From DATAXP01 sp963708675 (GTDB taxonomy: Bacteria; Planctomycetota; Planctomycetia; Pirellulales; PNKZ01): DNA of 64,000 bases. The DNA lies in NCBI GenBank assembly GCA_963708675.1, contig CAVPTO010000003.1:1984001-2048000 (forward strand), in the 5' to 3' direction. Numbering within the stretch: the first letter of the stretch is position 1; each line of letters begins with the position of its first letter. Positions 43,958 to 53,620 of this stretch are shown here, piece after piece. The notes beneath the pieces are model-generated. The model searched no databases. It was not told the origin of the DNA and saw nothing but the letters and a program-made list of their open reading frames with translations. Position numbers and translations under genes: made by a program.

Positions 43958-46486
43958 CTACGTGCGGTGTGCTGTCGGCGCAGCGACGCCAGAATCGCGA
44001 TGCAGCGAGTGTAGCGCGGGAACGCGCGTCATGGGTCCATCAACCCCGGGGATACTGGCCCCGGCAGCATCGACTTCGGCGATGGCCTTCTTGCGGCGAA
44101 AGCTGCTGCCGAACAGCCCTCCGAGCGGACTCGCCAGCACGGCCGGAAGCACCACAAGATTGCCGACGAGCGCTGCCGTTAGCAGCGTGATCATCATGAA
44201 CCCGAAGCGTTGCGTCGGCGTGAATGGGCTGAAGGCAAAGACCGACATGCCCAGGCCAATGACGCCCCAACTCTGATACATGGCTCGCGTGCAGCCTTGG
44301 TACGAAATCATGATCGACTCGCGGCGTGTGCGGCCATCCTTCAACGCGCCGCGGTACATCAACATGAAATGCACCACGTCGTCGACCGTCACGCCTAACG
44401 CCACGGCCGGCGCCATGACTGTGCCCGTATCGATAATGACGCCCAGCCATCCCAGCGCCCCGAAGACGACGAACACCGGGAAGACGCTCGGCAGCATGAG
44501 CACGATGCCGGCCGACCATTCGCGAACGCAGATCATCATCACGATCGTGACGGTGATCAGATCCATGACGAAGCCCCACATGAGGCCGTCGAGCAACGAG
44601 CGTTGCGCCTTATAAACCAGCGGTACGAGGCCGGTGTAGATCGTCTCGATGCTCGCCGGCCATACCGTGATCGGTTGCTGCGACGCTTCGGTGACGTCGT
44701 ACTTCCAATGCGCCGGCGGCGGCTCGCTAAAAATGCCGTCGACCTCGCGCTTGATGTCCTGCAGGAACGTGTGATAGTCCACATCCTGCAGCGCACCGAC
44801 ACGAGCGCTAACACGCCACAGGTCGTAGCCGTTTTCCTCGGCCAACCAACCGTCGCGTATGAAGTCTTCGCGGTGGCGTTCGAGGCGCTCGCTCGTGATG
44901 CGGCGAGCCGTGCGTAATTTGAAATCCTTGCCACCCATAAGGCCCGAGAGTGCGCCCGACATACCGCGCTGGATGCGATAGTCTTCGGGTTTCGGCATGC
45001 CCGGGGCAAACGTGACAGCCGACAGCGAGCTGCCCACTTCGTGAATGCTCTCGACGCGTTCTTGCACGCGGCCGACCAGCTCAAGGCGCTCGATGAACGT
45101 GAGCGGGCACTTTGCAGGATCGCGGTCCATGCGAAGCACGATTTCCATCGGCACCAGTGGACCGAGGTTCTCTTCCAACCAACGATAATCTGCGACGATG
45201 CCTGCCTTCTTCGGAAACATCCGCATCAACTGCACGGACGTTTGCATCTTCGTCATGCCGTAAGCGCCGATGGCCAGCACGATGATGCCCGCCGAGGTCG
45301 CCAACAAGTTGTGGTCGACGATCCACGCCGCGGCTCGCCACCAACGCGTCGTACCGGGCTGGCCCGCGGCGATCGCCGTCTGATGCGCTTGAATGCGATC
45401 AGCCTGAGTCACGCGAATCGGAAACAACTCGAAGCACGCGGGCAGAAACAAACAGAGCACGATCAAACTCGCCGCCACACCGGCCGCCGAGAAGAAGCCG
45501 AACAACTGAATCGGCACCAGTTCGCTGTAGCAGAGCGTGAACAGCCCGATGACCGTCGTGCCCGTCGCCAGACCCAAGGGCAACATGGCATGACGCACCG
45601 CGCGACCCGCAGCGCCTTGCACGCCTTCTTCGATCGCGGTGTCGCGATAGTAATTCGATAGGTGAATGGCGCCGGAGATGGCGGCCACGTACACCAGCGA
45701 CGGCATGGTCATCAGGATGGCGTTCATCGTGATGCCGAACGGTGCGTAACCGAAGTACCACACGAGCGCCATGCTCAAGGCGGCGCTGTAGATGCCCGCC
45801 ATGAACACCATCGCGACCAGCCGAACACTTCGCAGGCACCACCACGACATGACCAACCCGATGCCCAAGGCCATCGAGGCCAAACGAACCAGGCTCTTCT
45901 CGCCCGCTTCGTCGAGCGCGGTGTTGTCGACCGGTGGTCCACCGAGGTGCAAGTCGGCCGCGGGGATGCCGCATTCCGCCGTCGCCATCTGTCGCAAAGT
46001 ATTCACCGCGACTCGCGGCGATTGCTTTCCCAAGGCCGATAGCGTGAAGACCACGCACGTCGTCGCGTGATCTTCGCCGATGATCGATCCTTGCAATCGG
46101 TCGATGGCATCTTCGCGTGTGAGCTTCGATGCGCCTTCGCTCAGGCGATCGATCAACTGAGGTCCGCTGAGCACTTCCGAGAACAAGGCTTGCTCGGCGT
46201 TCGGCTCGCTGCCTTCCTCGGCCACCAGCTTGTCGGTCAGCAGCGTGATCCGTTGATCGTCGAGCGTGCATCCTTCCCAGCTAGCAAGAATGAACTGCTC
46301 GCCGGCGAAGTGCTTCTGGAACCAGCGGAACGTCTGCGTCTCGTCATAGTTGTCGGGCAGCCACTGCTGAACGTCATTCTTGTTCGTCAGCATCGCCCGG
46401 CGCGCGCCGGTGAAGGCGAACGGCATCAGGAACGTTGCCGCCACAAGAATGGCGACGCTGCTGCGCGAAAAAAACGACGACTTCAT
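43958..46486 (-). CDS. MMPL/RND-family exporter
   Basis: Large inner-membrane exporter of 842 residues with two RND repeats, each with a periplasmic domain and a helix bundle. An N-terminal helix (IAILVAATFLMPFAF) precedes the first periplasmic domain; TM clusters are at about 205-360 and 660-790. The membrane motif GVTVDDVVHFMLMYRG with its acidic residues is the RND/MMPL proton path. It resembles predicted exporters of the RND superfamily (hopanoid/lipid-type). The substrate is unknown. The stop (43958) abuts the palindromic repeat, and 336 bp lie between its start and the SLC13 stop. Confidence 0.87.
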   Translation of the reverse strand: MKSSFFSRSSVAILVAATFLMPFAFTGARRAMLTNKNDVQQWLPDNYDETQTFRWFQKHFAGEQFILASWEGCTLDDQRITLLTDKLVAEEGSEPNAEQALFSEVLSGPQLIDRLSEGASKLTREDAIDRLQGSIIGEDHATTCVVFTLSALGKQSPRVAVNTLRQMATAECGIPAADLHLGGPPVDNTALDEAGEKSLVRLASMALGIGLVMSWWCLRSVRLVAMVFMAGIYSAALSMALVWYFGYAPFGITMNAILMTMPSLVYVAAISGAIHLSNYYRDTAIEEGVQGAAGRAVRHAMLPLGLATGTTVIGLFTLCYSELVPIQLFGFFSAAGVAASLIVLCLFLPACFELFPIRVTQADRIQAHQTAIAAGQPGTTRWWRAAAWIVDHNLLATSAGIIVLAIGAYGMTKMQTSVQLMRMFPKKAGIVADYRWLEENLGPLVPMEIVLRMDRDPAKCPLTFIERLELVGRVQERVESIHEVGSSLSAVTFAPGMPKPEDYRIQRGMSGALSGLMGGKDFKLRTARRITSERLERHREDFIRDGWLAEENGYDLWRVSARVGALQDVDYHTFLQDIKREVDGIFSEPPPAHWKYDVTEASQQPITVWPASIETIYTGLVPLVYKAQRSLLDGLMWGFVMDLITVTIVMMICVREWSAGIVLMLPSVFPVFVVFGALGWLGVIIDTGTVMAPAVALGVTVDDVVHFMLMYRGALKDGRTRRESIMISYQGCTRAMYQSWGVIGLGMSVFAFSPFTPTQRFGFMMITLLTAALVGNLVVLPAVLASPLGGLFGSSFRRKKAIAEVDAAGASIPGVDGPMTRVPALHSLHRDSGVAAPTAHRT

Positions 46487-46656
46487 GTTCCCTCGTCAGC
46501 CAGAACTGAATCGTTGCCCAGGGCCGAACGCGTCCGTGTTTTAGGCGGGAGGCCGCGTCCGTGTCGTGTCGGCGTTCGTGCCGAGCAAGCGGGAGTAATC
46601 GATGCGGTATGTTCTTTATCGGCATTCCCTCGATGCGGAATGCCGAGAAGCCCTTG

Positions 46657-46693
46657 GGCGTAGTGCAGGCGATCTTGGCGTAGTGCAGGCGAT
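46657..46693. repeat. Tandem duplication of a 17-mer
   Basis: GGCGTAGTGCAGGCGAT occurs at 46657-46673 and again at 46677-46693, separated by CTT (period 20 bp). No coding frame depends on it. Confidence 0.8.
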
Positions 46694-46765
46694 GAAGACG
46701 GTTAGTTTAACGTCAGCATGCACTTGCGTCGAGAACGATCTGGCAGGGGTGCATGCATCACCGCC

Positions 46766-46813
46766 GTTTAGCAGCGACGCGTAGCGAGCGCTCGCTGCGC
46801 GTCGCGACTAAAC
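46766..46813. repeat. 48-nt dispersed palindromic repeat, copy D
   Basis: Reads GTTTAGCAGCGACGCGTAGC then the mirrored half ending GTCGCGACTAAAC, an almost perfect hairpin. Sits just downstream of the SLC13 stop (46822) on the minus strand and could terminate it. Confidence 0.85.
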
Positions 46814-46821
46814 CCAGACAG

Positions 46822-48626
46822 TTACTTGTGAAATGGCCACACAAACGGCGTGACAGCAACCGTCACCACAAAGACCAGCAAATCGAGCGGGATGCCGATC
46901 TTCAGATAGTCGCTGAACTTGTAACCGCCGGGGCCATACACCATCAGGTTCGTCTGATAGCCGATCGGCGTGGCGAACCCCGCGCTAGCAGCCATCATCA
47001 CCACGATGACGAACGGCATGTAGCTGACGTTCAGACTCGCGGCCGTGGCCATCGCAAAAGGAAACATCAACGCCGCCGCCGCGTTGTTCGTGATCAGTTC
47101 GGTCACGACGAGAGTGATGAGGTAAACGATCGCCAGGCTTGCCCAGGGCTCGCCGCCGGCAAAACCGATCAAATAGTCAGCGATCATCTGCGAAGCGTGC
47201 GTCGTCTCAAGCGCTTTGCCCAAGGCGAATGACGCCGCGATCGCTAGCAACGTCTCCAGGTCGATGCTTCGCCGTGCGGCGTTCACGGTCACACAACCTG
47301 TGAGAAGCATCAATCCCGCGGCGATCAGTCCGGCCTTGAGCATCGGTAGCCAGCCGAATCCGACAACCGTCACCATGGCGATCAGAATCGCCAGCGCCAC
47401 CGGAGCGCGGTGATGCAGCGTCGGGCCCGTCTCTTCCAATCGACTGACAAGAAAGAAGTCGCGACGGTTCCGTTGTTCCTCGGCAAACGAGGTCGGCCCT
47501 TCGAGCAGCAGCGTATCGCCGGGACGCAGGACGATGTCGCCGATCTTCTGGTGTAAACGCTGGCCGTTGGCGCCACGGCGAGCACGGCAGCTCCATAGTG
47601 CGAGCGGAACCGACCGGCACGGACCGTCTGACCCACGAGCGGACAAGTATCCGAAACGACCGCCTCGACCAACGATCGCGCGGCACGGCGAGCTTCGACT
47701 TCGGCCTCGGGTTCCGTTGCCGGTACGAGGCCCCGAATCCGTTGCAACTCGACGACCGATTCGACGATGCCGACGAAGACAAGGCGGTCCCCGGCGCGAA
47801 GTCGCTCCTCGGGCGACACGGCCGCCAGGATCGAGCCGTCGCGGTCAATCTCGGCCAAGTACACGTGCGGCAAATGGCGAAGGCCGGCGGCCTCGATCGA
47901 CTTGCCGATCAACGGACTGTCGGCGGCGACAAGCATCTCGGACGTGTACTGCCGCGGGTCGTCGAGCAGGCTGATCGCCGGCTTCCGATTCGGCAACAGC
48001 CAGTGACTCCCAAGGATCAGTAACGCGCAACCTGCCAAAGCCGCTGGCAGGCCGACCCAGGTGATGTCGAACATCCCCATCTCATGGCCGTTGTGCTTTT
48101 TCAGCAGGCCGTCGACCACGAGGTTTGTGCTCGTGCCGATCAGCGTGCAGGTGCCACCAAGAATGGCCGCGTAGCTTAGAGGAATCATTAGCTTCGACAC
48201 GCTGACGTGCTGTTTCTTGCACCAGTCGCTCACGATGGGAATCAACATCGCCACGAGCGGCGTGTTGTTCAGGAATGCACTCAGGATGGTCGTCGGAACG
48301 GTGAGCCGGGCAACGGCCGCCGTTTCGGATTTGGGCCGTCCGAGCACCCGCTCGGCGATCCAGTCGATGCTTCCGGTCTCGCGCACACCAGCGCCAACGA
48401 CATACAGAATCGCGACCGTCACCATGCCTTCGTTGGATAGCCCGTCGAGTGCCTGATCCGGGGTCAACACCCCCGAGATCAACAGCAGGACGACAGCCCC
48501 GATCAGAATGAGATCCGGCACTGCCGACGGGAGGGCCAACGCGACCAATACAAGGAGCACGACGCCGAGCGAAAATGGCGCTTGCCACATCGTTCGATTC
48601 GATTCGATCCAGTTGTAAAGATTCAT
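46822..48626 (-). pseudogene. SLC13-family anion permease with TrkA-C domains, frameshifted near 47571
   Basis: Anion (dicarboxylate/sulfate-type) inner-membrane permease split between two frames. The first part begins MNLYNWIESNRTMWQAPFSL at 48626 and shows NNTPLVAMLIPIVSDW and GTCTLIGTSTNLVVDGLL, then a TrkA-C-like regulatory domain. At about 47571 the frame shifts by one missing base: GTGGCGCCAACGG should be GTGGCGCGCAACGG, restoring AVARNGQRLHQKIGDIVL. The second part continues to ITNNAAAALMFPFAMA and GYQTNLMVYGPGGYKFSDYL, ending at 46822. The joined protein would be about 600 residues. Both halves keep family motifs, so a recent mutation or sequencing error is more likely than old decay. 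Confidence 0.85.
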
Positions 48627-49010
48627 GACTTATGGCGATCAGTCTCAATAAGGCCCGAGTTAACTCACTATGTTTATCAGATTACGAGTTAATCGGACTG
48701 TAGTCATTCCGTGCTTTACATGCTAGCCGAGCGCCGATTTTTCCCAAGTGCATGCACTGCAAGGGGCAGCGACTTGCGAGACACTTTCGCGATGAGAAAC
48801 AGGGGCGCTGCTCATGTTTTGAGCACAGTACCCTCTGCACTAAATCGGGCACCCATGCCCAATCTAGAGCCATGCCCCGTCAATCGCTGTAACTGCTAGC
48901 AATGAAACGACATCGAAGCTGGCCTTGACTCAACTAGCAAGATCGTCCAAAAGAGCGACGCCTTTAGTCGCGGAAACGGAATTCACACTATCGATTCGAG
49001 GAGGGAAGAC
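48627..49010. other. Intergenic region between SLC13 and the RHH gene
   Basis: 384 bp. The left part is AT-richer (CTAACTCACTATGTTTATCAG near 48662). The right part carries GAGGAGGGAAGAC directly before the ATG at 49011. I saw no RNA gene, tandem repeat or clear operator. Confidence 0.5.
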
Positions 49011-49388
49011 ATGGGTGAGAGAGAAATGCAAATCCAGCGCGTGGCCCAAGAGCTATACCAACAGTCGCCTGACTGGGTCACGTTTTTCCGCTCGGTGCTC
49101 GGCGTTGGCGGTATCGTTCGCGAGACCTTCAAGAGCCCCGAAGAGCTGTCAAGCTTTGAGCACGGTGACGAATATGCCGAGCTGCAGCAAATGGTCGCCC
49201 GGCTGCGTGAGCGCAGCGGCGATCTGCCCCCGACCAAGGAGCCGACACGTGTCATCACCGTCCGGTTGCCGCAAAGCTTGCACGAGTCGCTCCGCCTCGA
49301 GGCTCACGAGCGTCGCACGAGCATGAACAAGCTGTGCATCTCGAAGCTTCTGCAATTGGTCGACGAACAGCTGGTCCCGGTCGAGTAA
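49011..49388 (+). CDS. Ribbon-helix-helix DNA-binding protein, unpaired
   Basis: 125-residue protein with a very strong GAGGAGGGAAGAC ribosome site before the ATG. The N-terminal 60 residues (MQIQRVAQELYQQSPDWVTFFRSVLG) are a helical domain I do not recognise. The C-terminal region TRVITVRLPQSLHESLRLEAHERRTSMNKLC is a ribbon-helix-helix (CopG/Arc-like) DNA-binding unit as in HicB or other antitoxins. No toxin ORF lies next to it (rnpB is downstream, opposite strand). It may be a solo regulator or a conserved planctomycete DNA-binding protein. Confidence 0.7.
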   Translation: MGEREMQIQRVAQELYQQSPDWVTFFRSVLGVGGIVRETFKSPEELSSFEHGDEYAELQQMVARLRERSGDLPPTKEPTRVITVRLPQSLHESLRLEAHERRTSMNKLCISKLLQLVDEQLVPVE

Positions 49389-49402
49389 TCAACTCCACCA
49401 AG

Positions 49403-49446
49403 CCCAGGGCCTGCGGCCCTGGGACCCACGGCCGGCAGGCCGTGGG
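49403..49446 (+). terminator. Double hairpin terminator after RHH gene
   Basis: Two perfect GC hairpins in a row: CCCAGGGCctgcgGCCCTGGG (49403-49423) and CCCACGGCCggcaGGCCGTGGG (49425-49446). They lie between the RHH stop and the 3-prime end of rnpB, so they may separate convergent transcription units. There is no T-run. Confidence 0.65.
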
Positions 49447-49507
49447 CTTGAGGGAATATCGCGCCAGAGAAATAACGCCATCGCCGCGGGTCACGCGGCA
49501 AGGAAGG

Positions 49508-49914
49508 AACCAGAGTGGACCTGTAAGCCGGGTTCTGTGCCCGGGGCAAAGATGCTTCGCCCCGGCGATGGCCATTTCTCTACGAATTCGATTGCTCGAA
49601 CCCTTTAGCAGCCTACCCGAAGGTCGTAACGGACCGGACCGGTCCATGCCTTCTGTTTGGCTTTGCTCCCTGTGGGGTTTGCCAAGCCAGACGAGTCACC
49701 TCGCCTGCTGGTGAGCTCTTACCTCACCGTTTCACCCTTACCGAAGGCGACGACCCTAGGGCACTGTCACCTGCGGCGGTCTGCTTTCTGTTGCACTTTC
49801 CGTGACCTTGCGGCCCGTGGGCGTTACCCACCACAGTGTCCTGCGGAGCCCGGACTTTCCTCCCGCCAGCCTCGCGGCCGACCGGCGACCATCCGGTCCA
49901 CTCTGAGTTCCTCG
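49508..49914 (-). ncRNA. rnpB: RNase P RNA (bacterial type A)
   Basis: Catalytic RNA subunit that removes 5-prime leaders from tRNA precursors. On the minus strand the 5-prime end is near 49914 and the 3-prime end near 49508, about 407 nt. The closing P1 helix pairs GGAACTCAGAGTGG with CCACTCTGGTTCC. Conserved core segments are present: GAGGAAAGTCCGGGCTCC, AGGGTGAAACGGTGAGGTAAG, TTCGGGTAGGCTGCTAAAGG-like J regions, and ACAGAACCCGGCTTACAGG. TAATATAA lies 7-14 nt upstream of the 5-prime end and may be the -10 box. No RnpA was noticed nearby. Confidence 0.95.
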
Positions 49915-49990
49915 GGGTTATATTAGCCTAGACGCTCGTCGGCCGCTCGGCGTTCGCCATGTCGAGGCTGATTTCTCTCGGGAGGACCAC

Positions 49991-51271
49991 ATGATGTCGC
50001 GCCGCTTTGCCGCATTGATGTCGCTGGCGGTGAGTATCGCGCAACCGGTCGCGGCCGAAGATTTGGCAGGCGTGATGAGTCGGCGAGTCGATCGCGAGCA
50101 CCGACCGAGCCCCGAGCTTACCCGCACACGGGAATTCGTCTTCAAAACCCAAGCCCACCCGACCATCGGCGACAACTATGTCGTCGTGACCGACCTCACT
50201 TCGTCGGAGCACCTGCATGCACTCGAAACGCTTGCGCGACATCATCACGGCACCGTGCTGAACGTCGATGACCTCGCCGCCATCGCTGGCGACGCTGCCG
50301 CTCGGAAGGCGCTAACCGACCGATTGCGTGAAGCCTCACCGCGCTACGTCGCGATCGCGCCTCGCTGGCCCAGCTATCGCGAGACGATGTTGCTAGCGAT
50401 GTGGCAGGTGCTTGCTGAACTCGACGACGACCAACAACTCGACGCCTTCCCCGGCTTGCTGCTAGCGCCGACGGCAACGGACTTCGAAGCGCTCATCGAG
50501 AGGTCGATTCATCACAAGCCGCAAGCATCGAGCGACATCCGACCGTTTCTCATCGCTCAGGTCAGCACCGAGCCTGCGCCCGTCAACGGCCGCGCGATGC
50601 AGAAGGTCGATTGGCTACGCGGCATGTTCGAGCAACAGGGTCTTGCCGCGCCGAGTCTGTTGGTACGCCAATTCCGCGCCGAGCCGCTGAGTCTTCCTGC
50701 GTCGATGAAGAGCGCGGCATGGGGATTGGATGTCAGCGGCCCACGGCAAGTGCTCAACGAATTGCCGTCCCCAATCGTTGATGCGATGGACGAAGCCACG
50801 CTGCTTATTCTCTTCGGCCACGGCGTGCCTGGAAAAACGTGCAGCTTGGACGTCAATGTTTTCGACAAGGTGCGCATGACGAACAAGATTGTGCTGTGTG
50901 GGTCATGCTACTCGGCAGCCGCGCCGCGATCGGACTTCGAGAGCGATGACGGCCTGGAGATTCGCAACGACCGCCAGCGCTTCGCGTCTCGCTCCATTGC
51001 TGGTGGCGCAATGGTCGTCTACGGACACATGCGCGAGAACGGTGGGTTCCCCGAAATGTTCCCTGTCTTCGAGGCATGGATGCACGGGCTGACCGTCGGC
51101 GAGGCGTATCAACGCCAGATCAATGCTCTGATGTCGTGGAGCGACCTGCGGCCCGATGAAGTCGGGTTATCTCCTGAAGCAGCGAAGGACAAACGCGCGG
51201 AGAGAGATCGAAACGAATTGCTCTATGTCGTGATCGGCGACCCAGCGCTGACGCCGTTTCGCGGCAAATAA
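49991..51271 (+). CDS. Secreted clan-CD cysteine peptidase-like protein (gingipain/caspase-like)
   Basis: GGAGG sits five bases before the ATG. The 426-residue protein starts with a signal peptide (MMSRRFAALMSLAVSIAQPVAA). The clan-CD catalytic pair is visible: His in ILFGHGVPG (H277) and Cys in VLCGSCYSA (C306), 29 residues apart, each at the end of a hydrophobic beta-strand, as in C25 gingipains and caspases. A following GGAMVVYGHMRENGGF and TVGEAYQRQINALM segment also matches the C25-like fold. The substrate and activation are unknown. No adhesin domain or propeptide is obvious, so it may act alone in the periplasm or medium. Confidence 0.7.
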   Translation: MMSRRFAALMSLAVSIAQPVAAEDLAGVMSRRVDREHRPSPELTRTREFVFKTQAHPTIGDNYVVVTDLTSSEHLHALETLARHHHGTVLNVDDLAAIAGDAAARKALTDRLREASPRYVAIAPRWPSYRETMLLAMWQVLAELDDDQQLDAFPGLLLAPTATDFEALIERSIHHKPQASSDIRPFLIAQVSTEPAPVNGRAMQKVDWLRGMFEQQGLAAPSLLVRQFRAEPLSLPASMKSAAWGLDVSGPRQVLNELPSPIVDAMDEATLLILFGHGVPGKTCSLDVNVFDKVRMTNKIVLCGSCYSAAAPRSDFESDDGLEIRNDRQRFASRSIAGGAMVVYGHMRENGGFPEMFPVFEAWMHGLTVGEAYQRQINALMSWSDLRPDEVGLSPEAAKDKRAERDRNELLYVVIGDPALTPFRGK

Positions 51272-51282
51272 CTCGGCACTTC

Positions 51283-52242
51283 TCACCGAGAGTGTTTCGC
51301 GCCTTGGTGCGTATCGCGACGCTTGAACTCGGCGTCGAGCGCAGATCGGATGCCCGGCTTGTCGAGACACCACGCGGGGCCGACGAGATAATCCGGCGGC
51401 GCCTCGCCGCTGATGCGTTCAACGATACACTCGGGCGGCAGCAACTCAAGAAAGTCGACGAGCGTTGCGATGTATTCGTCACGCTCCATGAGTTGCACCT
51501 TGCCCGCACGAACGTCGTCAGCCAACGGCGTGCGCTCGACGGCGTACAGATTGTGAATCTTCACCGCGTCGACGTTCAATCTCGCCACCTCATGCGCGGT
51601 GGCAAGCATGTCATCGCGCGTCTCGCCCGGCAGACCAAGCATGATGTGCACACAGATCTCGAACCCGCGCCCTCGGCTGCGCTCGATGGCGTCGACAGTC
51701 GCCGCGTGCCCGTGACCGCGATTCATCCACTCCAGCGAGCGGTCGTGCATCGTCTGCATGCCGTACTCGATGCTCAGATACGTGTGGCTTGCGATCTCCG
51801 TCAGCAAGTCGAGCACGTCATCAGCAACGCAATCGGTGCGCGTGCCGATCGCCATGCCGACTACCTTCTCGTGCTCGAGCGCCTCCTCGTAAAGTGGGCG
51901 AAGTTTCGCGATCGGTGCGTAGGTGTTCGTCGCCGGCTGGAAGTACGCCATGAACTTGTCGACGTCATACCGCCACTTCAAACGGCGAATGCCCTCGTCG
52001 AGCTGCGCACGAATCGCGCCTCGTTTGACACGGCGACTTGGGCTGAAGCTGCGGTTGTCGCAGAATGTGCAACCGCCTGTCGTCACGCTGCCGTCGACGT
52101 TCGGGCAGGTGAACCCGCCATCGAGGCTGACCTTTTGCACACGCTCGCCAAACTTCCCACGCAGAAAAAAGTTGTAGGCGTAATAGCGCAGTCCCGCCTC
52201 GCGCCAGGAATTCGTGTTCGACGTTGAGGCTTGAACGGTCAT
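51283..52242 (-). CDS. Radical SAM protein, TIGR01212/YhcC family
   Basis: Iron-sulfur radical SAM protein of about 319 residues, function unsettled. The frame is open from 52362, but the ATG at 52242 (MTVQASTSNTNSW) fits the family start. The cluster Cys pattern FTCPNVDG then GGCTFCDN gives Cys-x(11-12)-Cys-x2-Cys as in YhcC. RYYAYNFFLRGKFGERVQK is the family N-terminal signature. SIEYGMQTMHDRSLEWMNRG and HIMLGLPGETRDDM complete the barrel. It is divergent from rsgA across 44 bp. Confidence 0.92.
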   Translation of the reverse strand: MTVQASTSNTNSWREAGLRYYAYNFFLRGKFGERVQKVSLDGGFTCPNVDGSVTTGGCTFCDNRSFSPSRRVKRGAIRAQLDEGIRRLKWRYDVDKFMAYFQPATNTYAPIAKLRPLYEEALEHEKVVGMAIGTRTDCVADDVLDLLTEIASHTYLSIEYGMQTMHDRSLEWMNRGHGHAATVDAIERSRGRGFEICVHIMLGLPGETRDDMLATAHEVARLNVDAVKIHNLYAVERTPLADDVRAGKVQLMERDEYIATLVDFLELLPPECIVERISGEAPPDYLVGPAWCLDKPGIRSALDAEFKRRDTHQGAKHSR

Positions 52243-52286
52243 GCGTACCCGCTTGCGGTTTCGCGCGTATGATACACTGAACGCAC

Positions 52287-53399
52287 ATGGCCAAGAAACG
52301 CCGCATCCGCGCCAACTTCCGCAAGAATCGCACGCCGCGCACCCGTGAGAACGAATGGACACGGCGAGTCCATCGCGATGGCACCGAAACGCCCGACGAC
52401 TCCAAGCAAGATGAACGCCTCAGCGGCAAAGGCGATCTGACCCGTCGACGCACCGTCATGACGTCGGGGTCGGGCGATGATGTCGTCCTTTCGGTCGATG
52501 AAGCGACTTGCCTGCGGGGCCGCGTGCTGAAAGCGCATGGCCTGACGAGCACGGTCGAGACCGAAGGCGGCGTCCTCTATCAATGCGCCACGCGGCGCCT
52601 GCTCAAGACGCTCACAACCGACCAACGCCATGTCGTCGCCGCGGGCGATCTCGTGTTATTCCGAACGTCGGGCCCGAACGAAGGCATCATCGAACGCATC
52701 GAGCCGCGCCACGGTGTGCTCAGTCGCACCAGCAAGCGTCGCCAGCACATCATCGTCGCCAACGTCGACCAGCTCTTAATCATCTCGAGTGCCGCAGAAC
52801 CTTATTTAAAGCCGAACCTGATCGACCGTTACCTTGTCCATGCTGAGCGGAGTGGAATTCAGGCCGTCATTTGTATCAACAAGGTCGATCTGGTCGAGGC
52901 AGAGTCGCTGTCACCAATCGTCGGCGCCTACAGTCAGATGGGTTACCCGGTGCTGCTCGTCAGTGCGCGAACGGGATTGAACCTCGATCGCATGCGTCGG
53001 CAGTTGGCGGGCCGCCAAAGTGTCGTCTCCGGCCAAAGCGGTGTCGGTAAGTCATCGTTGTTGAACGCGATCGAACCTGGTCTCGCTCAGCGCGTGCGTG
53101 CTGTGAGTACCGAATCGCAGAAGGGACGCCACACGACTACGACTGCCGAGGTGCTGCGACTCGCCGGCGGTGGATACGTCGTCGATACGCCGGGATTGCG
53201 TCAGTTTCAACTATGGGATGTTGTGCCCGAAGAGGTGGCCGCGTTCTATCGAGACCTGCGACCTTTTGTCAGCCGCTGTCGCTTTCCTGATTGCACGCAC
53301 ACGCACGAAGATCATTGCGCCGTGAAGGATGCCGTGGCGGACGGCTGGCTGGACGCGCGACGTTACGAAAGTTACTGCCAGCTTTGCGAAGGGGAGTGA
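52287..53399 (+). CDS. rsgA: Ribosome small-subunit-dependent GTPase A
   Basis: 30S-maturation GTPase with circularly permuted G motifs: NKVD (G4) precedes GQSGVGKSSLLN (G1), then TTTTAEVLRL and VVDTPGLRQF (G3). A zinc-binding end CRFPDCTHTHEDHCAVKD follows. An OB-fold occupies about 75-150. The N-terminus is lengthened by about 60 basic residues (MAKKRRIRANFRKNRTPRT), which is longer than E. coli RsgA, and may help contact RNA. 370 residues. A possible -10 TATGAT lies at 52268-52273. The stop is followed by a run of GAGTAAGTGAGT-like sequence. Confidence 0.95.
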   Translation: MAKKRRIRANFRKNRTPRTRENEWTRRVHRDGTETPDDSKQDERLSGKGDLTRRRTVMTSGSGDDVVLSVDEATCLRGRVLKAHGLTSTVETEGGVLYQCATRRLLKTLTTDQRHVVAAGDLVLFRTSGPNEGIIERIEPRHGVLSRTSKRRQHIIVANVDQLLIISSAAEPYLKPNLIDRYLVHAERSGIQAVICINKVDLVEAESLSPIVGAYSQMGYPVLLVSARTGLNLDRMRRQLAGRQSVVSGQSGVGKSSLLNAIEPGLAQRVRAVSTESQKGRHTTTTAEVLRLAGGGYVVDTPGLRQFQLWDVVPEEVAAFYRDLRPFVSRCRFPDCTHTHEDHCAVKDAVADGWLDARRYESYCQLCEGE

Positions 53400-53620
53400 G
53401 TAGGTGAGAGGGGAGTAAGTGAGTAAGGGAGCAAAAAGACGGGTCGATGCGTAGTGTCGTCGTCGCCCCACTCACTAATCACTTGCTCACCGAATCCCCA
53501 TTCGGTATTGACTGGCCTGGCCTTATGTGTCGACTATAGTTATAGGAGACGGGCGGTTCCGCCACGCTCGTCCTCACGAAACGCAAACCTGGCGGTCGAA
53601 CGGAGATTGCCCCGTACGTG

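Larger units (their letters stand above)
46487..46821. other. Intergenic region upstream of the MMPL gene
   Basis: 335 bp, holding a tandem 17-mer (46657-46673 and 46677-46693), a perfect 8-bp stem hairpin GGCATTCCctcgatgcGGAATGCC at 46621-46644, and palindromic repeat copy D at 46766-46813. No coding sequence was convincing. Confidence 0.5.

Noticed and set aside
48660..48910. Small ORF on the minus strand before the RHH gene
   Set aside because: No ribosome site, no domain and atypical composition.
53395..53500. GAGTAAGTGAGTAAG-rich stretch as a CRISPR-like array
   Set aside because: The units are short, irregular and not separated by unique spacers.
53508..53540. TTGACT...TATAGT promoter for hflX
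   Set aside because: The spacer is 21 bp, too long for a normal sigma-70 promoter.
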